NCBI GenBank assembly: GCA_944332505.1
Contig: CALVKC010000001.1
Coordinates: 124,001-188,000, forward strand
Length of the DNA stretch: 64,000 nucleotides
Reading direction: 5' to 3'
Source of the DNA: an uncultured Bacilli bacterium
GTDB taxonomy: Bacteria > Bacillota_I > Bacilli_A > RF39 > UBA660
Made by a program: the position numbers and the translations under genes
Shown here: one piece after another, positions 17,063 to 24,773 of the stretch
Layout of the letters: every line of letters begins with the position of its first letter
Numbering within the stretch: position 1 is the stretch's first letter
The notes under the pieces: generated by a model
What the model was told of the DNA's origin: nothing
Seen by the model: the letters and a program-made list of their open reading frames with translations, nothing else
Databases searched by the model: none

Positions 17063-19395
17063 TTAGAAATCACTAAAGTCCATATTTCTTCTTTTCTTTC
17101 CTTTAGATTGCATTCTAATATTTTTACGTTCACGATTAGATAAATATTGATCATATTCTTCTTCATCTTCATCATCAATATCTTCTTCATAATCTTCTAG
17201 AAAATCATCTAATTCTTCTGTCATAGATTGTACAGATGTCTTTTCATCTTCTTCTATAAATTCATTTACTTCACTAGTTTCTGGTTCTAATGGTTTATTT
17301 TCTTCTTGATCTAAATCCATTTTTAACTGAGATTCTTTAGAAGTATCTCTTTTATTAAATATACCTATTGATGGTTTATCGTTTTCTTTTTTATCAATAG
17401 TAATATTTAATCTACTTTCAACTTTACTTAATTGAACTTTCTGTTCATTGTCAATTTCCAATCCAGAAATATTTATATTTTCTGAAATATTATTTTCTGG
17501 TTCCTCAATTACCTTAGCAGTTTTATTTTTTGAACTGTCATAAATAACTTCTTTGCCTAATTTAACTCTTACTTTCATAGTCTTCTTACCCCCTACAATA
17601 ATTAATTGATCTTTTTCGGCTTTTTTAAGTTCTCTAGCTTGATAACGCTTTCCGCATTTTGTACATATTAAATTGTTAAAGCCGTCATCATAATCTAATT
17701 GACCGCCGCATCTCTCTTTAGATCCTGGATATTTAGCAGCGTTACAATATAATTTATTTCCATCTAATTCATATACATATGGAAAATCTAATAATACAGG
17801 ACCATCGAATCTTCACATGAGTCGTTAATTCATGCAGTTCTCTGATGAACTTCTCTAGGTATTACCTAGAAGACGAGACTATATCTTCACCATAGATAAT
17901 ATTTTATATCCTTAGGTGTCCTTCCGCTTCAAATATACTTATATTTTACATAATAGTCGTTGAACTTTTATCTAATAAAATTTTAATTGTTAAATAAATT
18001 TAAATGAGCCCATAATTTATTATTAGCTATATTATAAACAGTAGTAGCAGAAATATTAAACATTTTTGCTATTTCAGAATAAGTATATTTTTTAGATTTT
18101 ATTACTTTAGCAATATCATATACATCATTCTCTGTTAATTTAGCCATCGGGTTTTTACTTCCACGAATATCAGGTATTTTTCTATTTCCATATTTTATAC
18201 CATGTATTACATTACCTTTTGAAGTAACCCATTCAAGATTGTTTAACCTGTTATCATCCCTTATAGAATTTATATGATTCACCATTAAATTTTCATACTC
18301 TAATGGTAAAGGATTAAATGACATAATTACCAATCTATTTACTCGTTTAATTATCTGATTACGCATACAATTATTGTTTCTATATTCAGATAAATGAAGA
18401 GTCACATTTAAATATCCATCTCTATCTTTTACTAAAGATAATAATTTAAATGATCCAGTAAACATAGATCCAATTCTTCCAAAATTACTTATATAATAAT
18501 AGGGAAGAATATTTGGAACTACATTATCTGTTATTCTAACCCATATTTCAAAGTCAGAATATTTTAACTTTTCATATTTATTCAATTTTAAATCACCACA
18601 CTTTTATATTTTATTAGATACTTAGCTGCTGATTAGACATTTTTTAATAAGACTTAGGACTTATTTTTTTTAATAAGCTTTTATTTCACCATATCCCATC
18701 TTCTATATTTTTTCTGCTTTCGCAACATTCACGCTTACTTTTACAAGTTACGTTGTAGTTATAGAAGCTTTAGCCTTTCCCAGACAAACATTTCAAAAGG
18801 ATCATAATCCACTATATTTCTATAATAGACGCCTATAAATTAAGCCATTCCTGCGTACTCCGTAATTCATGAAATACCAGCTTCCAAAATCTTCTAATAC
18901 ATATTTACCTACAAATACTTTTGTTATAAGATTAAATATATCATCTGCAACTGATAGAAATTCTTCTCTAGACATTATTGCATCTACTCTTTCGAATAAT
19001 CCTACAGTTCCACATGGTGATACTTCAAATACTTTAGTAACAAATGGTTTTAATAAAAATTGATTATTAAATTCTGCTGGATTATCTCCTAATCCAACTT
19101 TATCAATAGCAACTTTAACTACAAATCTTTGATCTTCTAAAAATCTATAGACGACTCTATTAGTTCCTGCATGAAGTTTTACGAAACCTCTAGCATTCAT
19201 AATATTATCAATCAATCTATATTTTTCATCTATTTTACCAGATAATTTTATAGACCTTGCAATTCTATTTAATTCCATAATATCATATGCTGATAATAAT
19301 GATAATAATGGAGGAGCTGTAAGCATATCAAAATTAAATTCTAATGGAGATTTATGTTTTGAATATAATGCTTCTAATATATTAGCTTTAGCCAT
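17063..19395 (-). CDS. Protein-kinase-like protein with zinc ribbon and acidic tail (intron-interrupted: exons 18839-19395 and 17063-17810)
   Basis: Spliced product 434 aa. Exon 1 encodes an N-terminal helical region and a kinase-fold-like core: GTNRVVYRFLEDQRFVVKVA (VVKVA lysine strand), GLFERVDAI (hinge-like). The splice joins NYGVRRNGLI to FDGPVLLDFPYVYE, giving an NYG...LLDF pair that resembles catalytic-loop and DFG positions. Then comes a zinc ribbon (YCNAAKYPGSKERCGG...CTKCGK) and an Asp/Glu-rich tail ending in a basic patch. The exon 2 frame continues without stop into the open frame beginning at 17578, so what looks like two genes plus a fragment is one gene. Canonical HRD is not evident; it may be a pseudokinase or an ATP-grasp-unrelated look-alike. 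Kinase fold is inference; the gene structure is directly supported by frame. Confidence 0.75.
17811..18838 (-). ncRNA. Group I intron in the kinase-like gene
   Basis: 1,028 bases, related to the beta' intron: shared 3' blocks on the minus strand (GAAGATATAGTCT, AAGTTCAT, AGAGAACTGCAT) and 5' blocks (CTACAACGTAA, AGCGTGAATG). Removing it with the exon ending in T and the intron ending in G restores one frame across a sensible protein join. It carries an HNH endonuclease gene. The exact boundaries are inferred. Confidence 0.85.
17983..18585 (-). CDS. Intron-encoded HNH homing endonuclease (NUMOD4 + HNH + HTH)
   Basis: 200 aa. NUMOD4-like start (FEIWVRI...YYISNFGRIGS), HNH_3 core (NRLVIMSFNP..., VNHINSIRDDNRLNNLEWVT, NVIHGIKYG), then a helix-turn-helix tail (YSEIAKMFNISATTVYNI). 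Same architecture as the enzyme at 1542-2165 with clear divergence. Contained in the intron of the kinase-like gene, same strand. HNH residues look intact. Confidence 0.92.
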   Translation of the reverse strand: MNKYEKLKYSDFEIWVRITDNVVPNILPYYYISNFGRIGSMFTGSFKLLSLVKDRDGYLNVTLHLSEYRNNNCMRNQIIKRVNRLVIMSFNPLPLEYENLMVNHINSIRDDNRLNNLEWVTSKGNVIHGIKYGNRKIPDIRGSKNPMAKLTENDVYDIAKVIKSKKYTYSEIAKMFNISATTVYNIANNKLWAHLNLFNN

Positions 19396-19397
19396 TA

Positions 19398-20411
19398 TTA
19401 ATCATCCTTTCTAAATACAGATTCATAGAATTTTTTACGTTGTTCATAATATAGATCTTGCATATTTTTTCTATGTTTATTCATAAAACGTTCTGGTAAT
19501 TTTACTTCCATTTGATCAGCAGTAATTGTTAATCCATCGCCATTATCAAATTTAACGCCATTATCTGCGAATGATTCCATTATTTTATAATAATAAGAAT
19601 CAGATTTACCGTTAGAAACTTGATCAATTAATTTATTAAAATCTTTACTATTGTATCTATTCTTAAGATTTTTATTAAAATGCTCAGCTTCTACTGATAA
19701 TTGTTCTTGTTTTAATTTAGGATAAACTTGAGTAAAATATTCATACATACCACATTCATTAGCATCACCAATCATAGAATTAATTCGATTATAATAATTA
19801 TAAAAATTATTTCTTTGCATAATAAATGGTGTCATAATAGGAATATTATTTTGTCTATAATAATCAAGTCTAGCCTCCATTTCGGCTAGATGTTTATTTT
19901 TATCCATGATTATTTTTTCTTTTATTGGAATTGTTTCTTGTACAGGTTCGTTGTAATAAAATGATTCTACTTTTTTAACGACTTCATCTATATTAATACC
20001 TTCAATATTTCCAAATAAACTTCTCCAAATTTTTCCTTGTTCAATTGCAAGTTTTCTTTGGTTTATCCTTTCCTGTTCTCTTCTATTATTCTCTAATATA
20101 GGATTAATATAACCATTAAATGCTATATTATTATAACCCATATTATTTATAGATTGAGGTTGCTGTATTACAGAATGTATATTTCTATTTTCATTTATAA
20201 TACAATTTGGCATACTATCGTAACTCTTAAATGAATCATTATTATTATTCGTACTGTATAAAGTATAAGGATTATAATTATACATTACTGGCTGTTGTAG
20301 TTGTGGATAATAATTCATTTGAGGTTGAGGATTATATTGCATATTACTGAAAGGATTATATCCTTGAGATTGAATAATATTTTGAACAGTAGGGGATTGC
20401 ATATTTATCAT
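19398..20411 (-). CDS. Hypothetical protein with disordered N-terminus (337 aa)
   Basis: The first 130 residues are Asn/Gln/Pro/Tyr/Met-rich and look disordered; the remainder is charged and helical (for instance RERINQRKLAIEQGK and MNKHRKNMQDLYYEQRKK). No recognised family. Its start overlaps the stop of the upstream gene and it ends two bases before the kinase-like gene, so it is in the middle of a tight operon. A structural or scaffold-like role is possible. Confidence 0.72.
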   Translation of the reverse strand: MINMQSPTVQNIIQSQGYNPFSNMQYNPQPQMNYYPQLQQPVMYNYNPYTLYSTNNNNDSFKSYDSMPNCIINENRNIHSVIQQPQSINNMGYNNIAFNGYINPILENNRREQERINQRKLAIEQGKIWRSLFGNIEGINIDEVVKKVESFYYNEPVQETIPIKEKIIMDKNKHLAEMEARLDYYRQNNIPIMTPFIMQRNNFYNYYNRINSMIGDANECGMYEYFTQVYPKLKQEQLSVEAEHFNKNLKNRYNSKDFNKLIDQVSNGKSDSYYYKIMESFADNGVKFDNGDGLTITADQMEVKLPERFMNKHRKNMQDLYYEQRKKFYESVFRKDD

Positions 20412-20635
20412 ATATTCCCCCTCCCTGTATCATCTCCTAACACTTCTTCTACTAAGTTTAAAGAAATGATTTCATTTTCTGTAAATCCTAATTCATAAAT
20501 TAAGATTTCTAATTTTTCATCTAAAGTTAGACCTTCAAAATATTCAGTATTTAAAAATGTTAAAGTATTAAATAATAAGATTTTTAATCTATCATTATTT
20601 ATCCTTTTTACTGGACATATTTTTTCTGATTTCAT
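20408..20635 (-). CDS. Small protein carrying the CPVKRI motif at its N-terminus (75 aa)
   Basis: Starts MKSEKICPVKRINN, then an acidic helical body (LTLDEKLEILIYELGFTENEI). The motif CPV(K/E)R(I/L) also occurs in three other proteins in the window. Start and stop overlap the neighbours (RNase HI upstream, 19398 downstream), so it is certainly part of that operon. Function unknown. Confidence 0.75.
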   Translation of the reverse strand: MKSEKICPVKRINNDRLKILLFNTLTFLNTEYFEGLTLDEKLEILIYELGFTENEIISLNLVEEVLGDDTGRGNI

Positions 20636-21297
20636 ATTTTGTTTCCTCCTAGTGTTACAAGATTATAATATCTAATCATATCATCATTTGATATAATTGG
20701 ATTTATAAATCCTCTTACAAAAGATACATAATCAGCATTCCTCCAAGATAATAAAATTTTTCTTGTTTCATTATCTATTAGATTATTCATAATTATAGCA
20801 TGATGTATTTTTTCTCTAGATATTCTCATATTATTAGATTTATAAAATACATCTACTGCATGATTTACTGATTTTATATTATTAGGATCAACATGACCTT
20901 TTATATGATAAAAATTAACACGAAGATTATTATCTACTATTAATTTTATAATAGATAAAAATATGTGTTGATTTTTTACTTCTTCTCCTGAAGAATTATA
21001 TAAGATATAATTCATTGAATTGTTTGTCCATGACCTAATCCATTTCGTAAGTCCAAAAATAGACCATTGTGAATCAGACCATATATTAACAATATCAAAC
21101 TTATCTCTATTCTCAAGAGCTAATTCAATTCCTAATTTAACTGCAGTTATTTCTGAGATATTATTTGTACTATCTCTTGAAATATCAAATTTAGCTAAAT
21201 TCTTATTTTCAAAACAGATAGCACCAGGGCATCCTATAGTCTCATTATGTATAGTTTTAGTTATAGATGCATCCGTAAATATATTTAGCTCACGCAT
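20632..21297 (-). CDS. rnhA: Ribonuclease H type 1
   Basis: 221 aa. Degrades RNA in RNA-DNA hybrids, probably primer removal during phage replication. The RNase H1 active site is visible: D9 (IFTDAS), E49 (NNISEITAV), D75 (IWSDSQW), H135 (YHIKGHVDPN) and D149 (AVDVF). I chose the ATG at 21297, six bases after GGAGG, which overlaps the end of the upstream gene; an in-frame start further upstream has no ribosome binding site. The chain is longer than the roughly 155 aa of E. coli RNase HI, with a C-terminal helical extension. Second gene of the operon starting at 21787. Confidence 0.9.
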   Translation of the reverse strand: MRELNIFTDASITKTIHNETIGCPGAICFENKNLAKFDISRDSTNNISEITAVKLGIELALENRDKFDIVNIWSDSQWSIFGLTKWIRSWTNNSMNYILYNSSGEEVKNQHIFLSIIKLIVDNNLRVNFYHIKGHVDPNNIKSVNHAVDVFYKSNNMRISREKIHHAIIMNNLIDNETRKILLSWRNADYVSFVRGFINPIISNDDMIRYYNLVTLGGNKI

Positions 21298-21298
21298 A

Positions 21299-21787
21299 TT
21301 ATTCCTCCATATAGTAGTATGATACATCCATTTCATCACTCATATCATCATTAATTGTGACTTTGTAAGGTATAGGATTATCTACACTACTACCGGATAA
21401 AGTAATAGAATTATTAAATCCTCGAATAGTTGTAACTACAAAATCAAATTCTCTTGTAAATTTTGCAGCACTCTTAATCATTATGAATAGATTAAATTCT
21501 ACATCGTTAAAATCTGGGTTTATCAATTCGATATTTTTAGGAGTTGATTTATAATCTAAATTAACGATATCAGCTTTTAGTCCAGCATTATGAGATGCTC
21601 TTTTGATTTCTTTTGTGATAGTTCTAAAACTATCATAGTAATCATGATTTTCATTTTCATGAAAATATACTTCACGTATAATTTCAAATTTTTCTTTTAA
21701 TAAATTAAAATCTTCTTTTGTAAATCCTCCTTCAGCATTCATAACTTTAAATGCTTTTAAAAATAATTTTGTTCTTCTCTTTTTCAT
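21299..21787 (-). CDS. Hypothetical protein (162 aa)
   Basis: First gene of a long minus-strand string running to 15121. A basic N-terminus (MKKRRTKLFLKAFKVM) precedes a mixed alpha/beta body. No recognised domain. Preceded by an AT-rich upstream element (21843-21857), a relaxed late-like site and GGAGG. Adjacent RNase HI suggests nucleic-acid metabolism, but nothing in the sequence shows it. Confidence 0.72.
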   Translation of the reverse strand: MKKRRTKLFLKAFKVMNAEGGFTKEDFNLLKEKFEIIREVYFHENENHDYYDSFRTITKEIKRASHNAGLKADIVNLDYKSTPKNIELINPDFNDVEFNLFIMIKSAAKFTREFDFVVTTIRGFNNSITLSGSSVDNPIPYKVTINDDMSDEMDVSYYYMEE

Positions 21788-21842
21788 ATGAATTCCTCCT
21801 TATAAAGAACTAAGTCTAAACGGATTCATTAGACTCAATAGT

Positions 21843-21857
21843 ATAATATATAATTGA
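21843..21857 (-). promoter_or_regulatory. AT-rich upstream element (possible early promoter)
   Basis: TCAATTATATATTAT on the minus strand, identical over 15 bases to the copy at 3881-3895; about 56 bases before the start at 21787. Confidence 0.55.
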
Positions 21858-21867
21858 GAAAAAATAT

Positions 21868-21894
21868 AAAGAAGAGCAAGAATGCTCTTCTTTA
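21868..21894 (-). terminator. Rho-independent terminator after gene 21896-22360
   Basis: AAAGAAGAGCA / TGCTCTTCTTT stem, followed on the minus strand by ATATTTTTT. Confidence 0.85.
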
Positions 21895-21895
21895 A

Positions 21896-22360
21896 TTAGT
21901 GAGTAGTCACTACATTAATTCCTTCATTCTTCATCATTTGAATTAGTTTCATAGATAATTCACAAGTTTCTAGTAATGAATTATCTCCTGCTTTAGAATG
22001 TTCAATAGCAGTTTCAAGAATAGATTCCATATATTCTTTTGATTCGATTACTACAGACAATGTAGATACAGGAATCTCATTAGCTTCTGCAATTGATTCT
22101 ACAGCTTCTTTAATGTCTTTAATATCCCATGCATTCATATATTTAGCTACATTATCAAATTCTACAAAATAACTAGCTTCATTTTTAAATACTGGAACCA
22201 TTTCTGCTCTATATGCTACAATACCTTTAGGAATTACAACCATTTCCTTGATACATTCAGCATAAGCTGATTTTAATTCATCTTCAACTAAATTAGTTAC
22301 TTGAAAATTTTCAGCTTCAGCAGCTTCTTTTAGAATATCTGTACAAGTTTTAATAACCAT
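21896..22360 (-). CDS. Hypothetical protein (154 aa)
   Basis: Acidic, helical, Met-rich small protein with codon usage more even than its neighbours, as in abundant virion proteins. Two short blocks (VTNLVEDELKSAYAECIKEM, ASYFVEFDNVAKYM) look folded. No family recognised. It has a late promoter (22385-22396), GGAGG and its own terminator, so it is a single-gene transcript. Confidence 0.75.
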   Translation of the reverse strand: MVIKTCTDILKEAAEAENFQVTNLVEDELKSAYAECIKEMVVIPKGIVAYRAEMVPVFKNEASYFVEFDNVAKYMNAWDIKDIKEAVESIAEANEIPVSTLSVVIESKEYMESILETAIEHSKAGDNSLLETCELSMKLIQMMKNEGINVVTTH

Positions 22361-22384
22361 CTTAATTTCCTCCTTTTAATATTT

Positions 22385-22396
22385 TATAAAGATGTT
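22385..22396 (-). promoter_or_regulatory. Late promoter, exact AACA-N6-TW
   Basis: AACATCTTTATA on the minus strand, 25 bases before the start at 22360. Confidence 0.7.
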
Positions 22397-22405
22397 TTTT
22401 ATAAA

Positions 22406-23674
22406 TTATTTTTTAGCTTTTAATTCTTTAGCTTTATTATTTAAAGCTTCTCTATATTCAGTTTTTAACCATTTTATATGTCTATCAATACCATCTGAAA
22501 TTTCAGGTCTATTTTGTTTTAATTTTGTTAATTGTACAATACCTGCATTAAGATCCCTTCTTAAATAATTTACATCATCAATAGATTTACATCTAGCAAC
22601 AAGTCTTAATAATCTAGGTCTAATAGTTTCAAAATTTCCAGATTTTTGAGGATTATCTAGCATATTTTTCATTATATCTACAAAATTTTTAAATAAAGTA
22701 TTAAATTTAAATCTATCACTATATTTATATTCTTTACCTACATCTTTCCAATCTTGCCTTGACAATTCATTTACAAATTCATTTTCAGATACTTCTTTTG
22801 TCCATACGAGATTAATACCAGCTTCTGTTAAAACATTATGTAATGTAATAAAATGATCTAATGTCATTTGCTCATTAAATCCTTCTGGTAATACACATGA
22901 AATATTATAAGAATCATCAATATAATTAGCATCTTTTATTTTTTGTACTGCTTCTTCTAATGTACATTGCTCAGATTCTACTACATATTTTAAAGAATCT
23001 AAATCAACTGCAAATGATTCATTAATTTTTTTATCTAGATAATCTCTACAATTATTAATATTTAAATTGATATCAATAATACCATTATGATTAACTGAGA
23101 TACTAAATAAATCTTTTATTTTATTTGAAGGTTTAAAATCTTCAACGATTTTTTTACTAATTTTATATAAAGCTGATGTAATAGCATTTTCTGGATCATC
23201 TGATGAATTTATTATTTGTACCGATATAGAAGAATCAAAATACATTTCATGATAGTCAAGTTTTGGAACTCCACTTTTATAATATTTTCCAAATACATAT
23301 TCTACCATTTCTTGATCATCATATTGTTTGATAGCTTTATTAATTTCTTCTCTTATTTCTCTAGTTTTAGAATTATATTTTTTTATAATTGGATTTAATT
23401 CTTTTTTAATTAAATTTGATATTATTTTAACTTCGTCATTTGAAATTTCAGCTTGTTGTATTGTGTCATCTTTTTTATTTTTCTTTTTTCTGTTAAAAAA
23501 TCCTTCATTAATCTTATATACTGGAAGCATTTCAATATTTTTATTAATAATAGATTTATCAATAGAATCTAAAGATTCTAATACTTCTTTATATTCTTCT
23601 ACAATTTCATTTCTAAATCTATTACTATTAGTAATTTCCATATTTTCGGCGATTTTAGATAACTTATATGTCAT
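22406..23674 (-). CDS. Hypothetical helical protein (422 aa)
   Basis: Lysine/glutamate-rich, largely helical protein with a polybasic segment (FFNRKKKNKKDD, about 61-72) and a C-terminal coiled-coil-like end (IKWLKTEYREALNNKAKELKAKK). No catalytic motif or membrane segment. Possibly a virion-internal or scaffolding type protein, by composition only. Its ATGA start overlaps the stop of a 38-codon frame at 23671-23787, suggesting coupled translation. Confidence 0.72.
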   Translation of the reverse strand: MTYKLSKIAENMEITNSNRFRNEIVEEYKEVLESLDSIDKSIINKNIEMLPVYKINEGFFNRKKKNKKDDTIQQAEISNDEVKIISNLIKKELNPIIKKYNSKTREIREEINKAIKQYDDQEMVEYVFGKYYKSGVPKLDYHEMYFDSSISVQIINSSDDPENAITSALYKISKKIVEDFKPSNKIKDLFSISVNHNGIIDINLNINNCRDYLDKKINESFAVDLDSLKYVVESEQCTLEEAVQKIKDANYIDDSYNISCVLPEGFNEQMTLDHFITLHNVLTEAGINLVWTKEVSENEFVNELSRQDWKDVGKEYKYSDRFKFNTLFKNFVDIMKNMLDNPQKSGNFETIRPRLLRLVARCKSIDDVNYLRRDLNAGIVQLTKLKQNRPEISDGIDRHIKWLKTEYREALNNKAKELKAKK

Positions 23675-23787
23675 TTCATTTCCTCCTTTTTATTTGGTAA
23701 AGTGTATCTTTTTATTGGTTTTATATCAGCAGTATAGCTGATATTATATTTTTCACATAAATTAATATATTTTTTTATGATATTCAT
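23671..23787 (-). CDS. Small ORF (38 aa) coupled to the following gene
   Basis: Encodes MNIIKKYINLCEKYNISYTA and 18 more residues including DIKPIKRYTLPNKK. A TTGGAG lies upstream of the ATG and the stop overlaps the start of the next gene as ATGA. The gap would otherwise be an unusually long 118-base space inside the run. The KPIKRY piece is a loose relative of the CPVKR motif that ends the preceding gene. Small size keeps confidence moderate. Confidence 0.5.
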   Translation of the reverse strand: MNIIKKYINLCEKYNISYTADIKPIKRYTLPNKKEEMK

Positions 23788-23792
23788 ATATT

Positions 23793-24560
23793 TTATTTCT
23801 CCAATCTTTTAACTGGACAAATTAATTTTTGTTCTTCTACAATAGGAGTTTGTACTCCATTTTTAATATCATAAATTCTTTGTCTTAAATCTTGTTCTAA
23901 TTTAGATAAATCAGCTTCTTTTTGGAATTCGCTTGTATCTAAATAAATATAATGTTTTTCTAATACTTGTAATTGATCTTCATAATTTTCAGAAGCTTTT
24001 TCTATTTCATTTAATGTAGCTTCTAAACCATCAGGTAAAAAGTCATTATATTGTCTAATAAATTCTTTATAATGCCCAAATACTTTTGTAGTTGGAATAA
24101 ATAAATATTGATTATGTACTAGTTCATGAACTGTTTCTGATAATGGAATTAATCCAATCATTAAACAGTAATGAACATACATAACTTCTTTAGCTACCAT
24201 AAATATACTTAAATCTTCATGGAAGAATTTACGTTTATTATAAATAGTAACTACAATATCATATAATGTAATTGGTTCATGATGTATATGAATTTTAATA
24301 CCTAAAGTATCAGCATTTGATACGTTTTCATATATAGAACATTTTGTCATATCAAAATTTTCTCGTAAATAAGATATATATTTTCTGTATTCAAATGATG
24401 TTCTTACAGTTCTTTCAATATCAGCAAAATATTTTTTGATATCTTTTTCATCCATTAAATCATATACTTCTTCATTAACAGGTTCTAAATTTGTAATAGT
24501 TATAAATTCATAATCTGTATCATTTTGATCAACTGTTACTATATTATTAGGATTTCTCAT
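23793..24560 (-). CDS. Conserved-looking phage protein ending in CPVKRL (255 aa), paralogue of 12862-13518
   Basis: Function unknown. Shares with the gene at 12862 the block CSIYENVSN...LGIKIHIHHEPITLYDIV and flanking helices. It adds a C-terminal coiled-coil-like helix and the terminal sequence EEQKLICPVKRLEK. AAAGGAGG precedes its ATG; a one-mismatch late promoter (GACATTATCGTA) lies 17 bases upstream. The clustered His residues could bind metal. Confidence 0.78.
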   Translation of the reverse strand: MRNPNNIVTVDQNDTDYEFITITNLEPVNEEVYDLMDEKDIKKYFADIERTVRTSFEYRKYISYLRENFDMTKCSIYENVSNADTLGIKIHIHHEPITLYDIVVTIYNKRKFFHEDLSIFMVAKEVMYVHYCLMIGLIPLSETVHELVHNQYLFIPTTKVFGHYKEFIRQYNDFLPDGLEATLNEIEKASENYEDQLQVLEKHYIYLDTSEFQKEADLSKLEQDLRQRIYDIKNGVQTPIVEEQKLICPVKRLEK

Positions 24561-24576
24561 GTATAAAACCTCCTTT

Positions 24577-24588
24577 TACGATAATGTC
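24577..24588 (-). promoter_or_regulatory. Relaxed late promoter (GACA-N6-TA)
   Basis: GACATTATCGTA on the minus strand, 17 bases before the start at 24560. Confidence 0.45.
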
Positions 24589-24744
24589 AGATTTAAATAA
24601 TAAATTATTAACTTTATATTATATAAAAGTCTTGGAGGTTTACCTGTTGATGCATTGCTGTGTTTTGTTTTTGGTTGTGACTTGTTTGTAAATCCTTATT
24701 AATATAAAATTATTTAACATATTTACTTCAAGATTTTTATTATA
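24589..24744. other. Intergenic stretch with a GT-rich (plus) / CA-rich (minus) core
   Basis: A 156-base gap between two minus-strand genes. It holds no supported gene: the only minus-strand frame (26 codons) lacks a ribosome binding site. Positions about 24640-24700 are GT-rich on the plus strand, unlike the AT-rich spacers elsewhere. See findings. Confidence 0.5.
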
Positions 24745-24773
24745 AAGAGGTATAGGCTTAGCCTATACCTCTT
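24745..24773 (-). terminator. Terminator after thyX
   Basis: AAGAGGTATAGGC / GCCTATACCTCTT, a 13-bp perfect stem with a 3-base loop, overlapping the stop at 24763; followed by TTATAATAAAA on the minus strand. Confidence 0.75.

Noticed and set aside
17063..17578. The acidic protein as a separate 171-aa gene
   Set aside because: Its frame is open upstream through the zinc-ribbon part to the intron boundary and no ribosome site precedes the internal ATG, so it is exon 2 of the kinase-like gene.
24640..24720. A 26-codon minus-strand frame (MLNNFILIR...)
   Set aside because: No ribosome binding site and no overlap with a neighbour; not supported as a gene.
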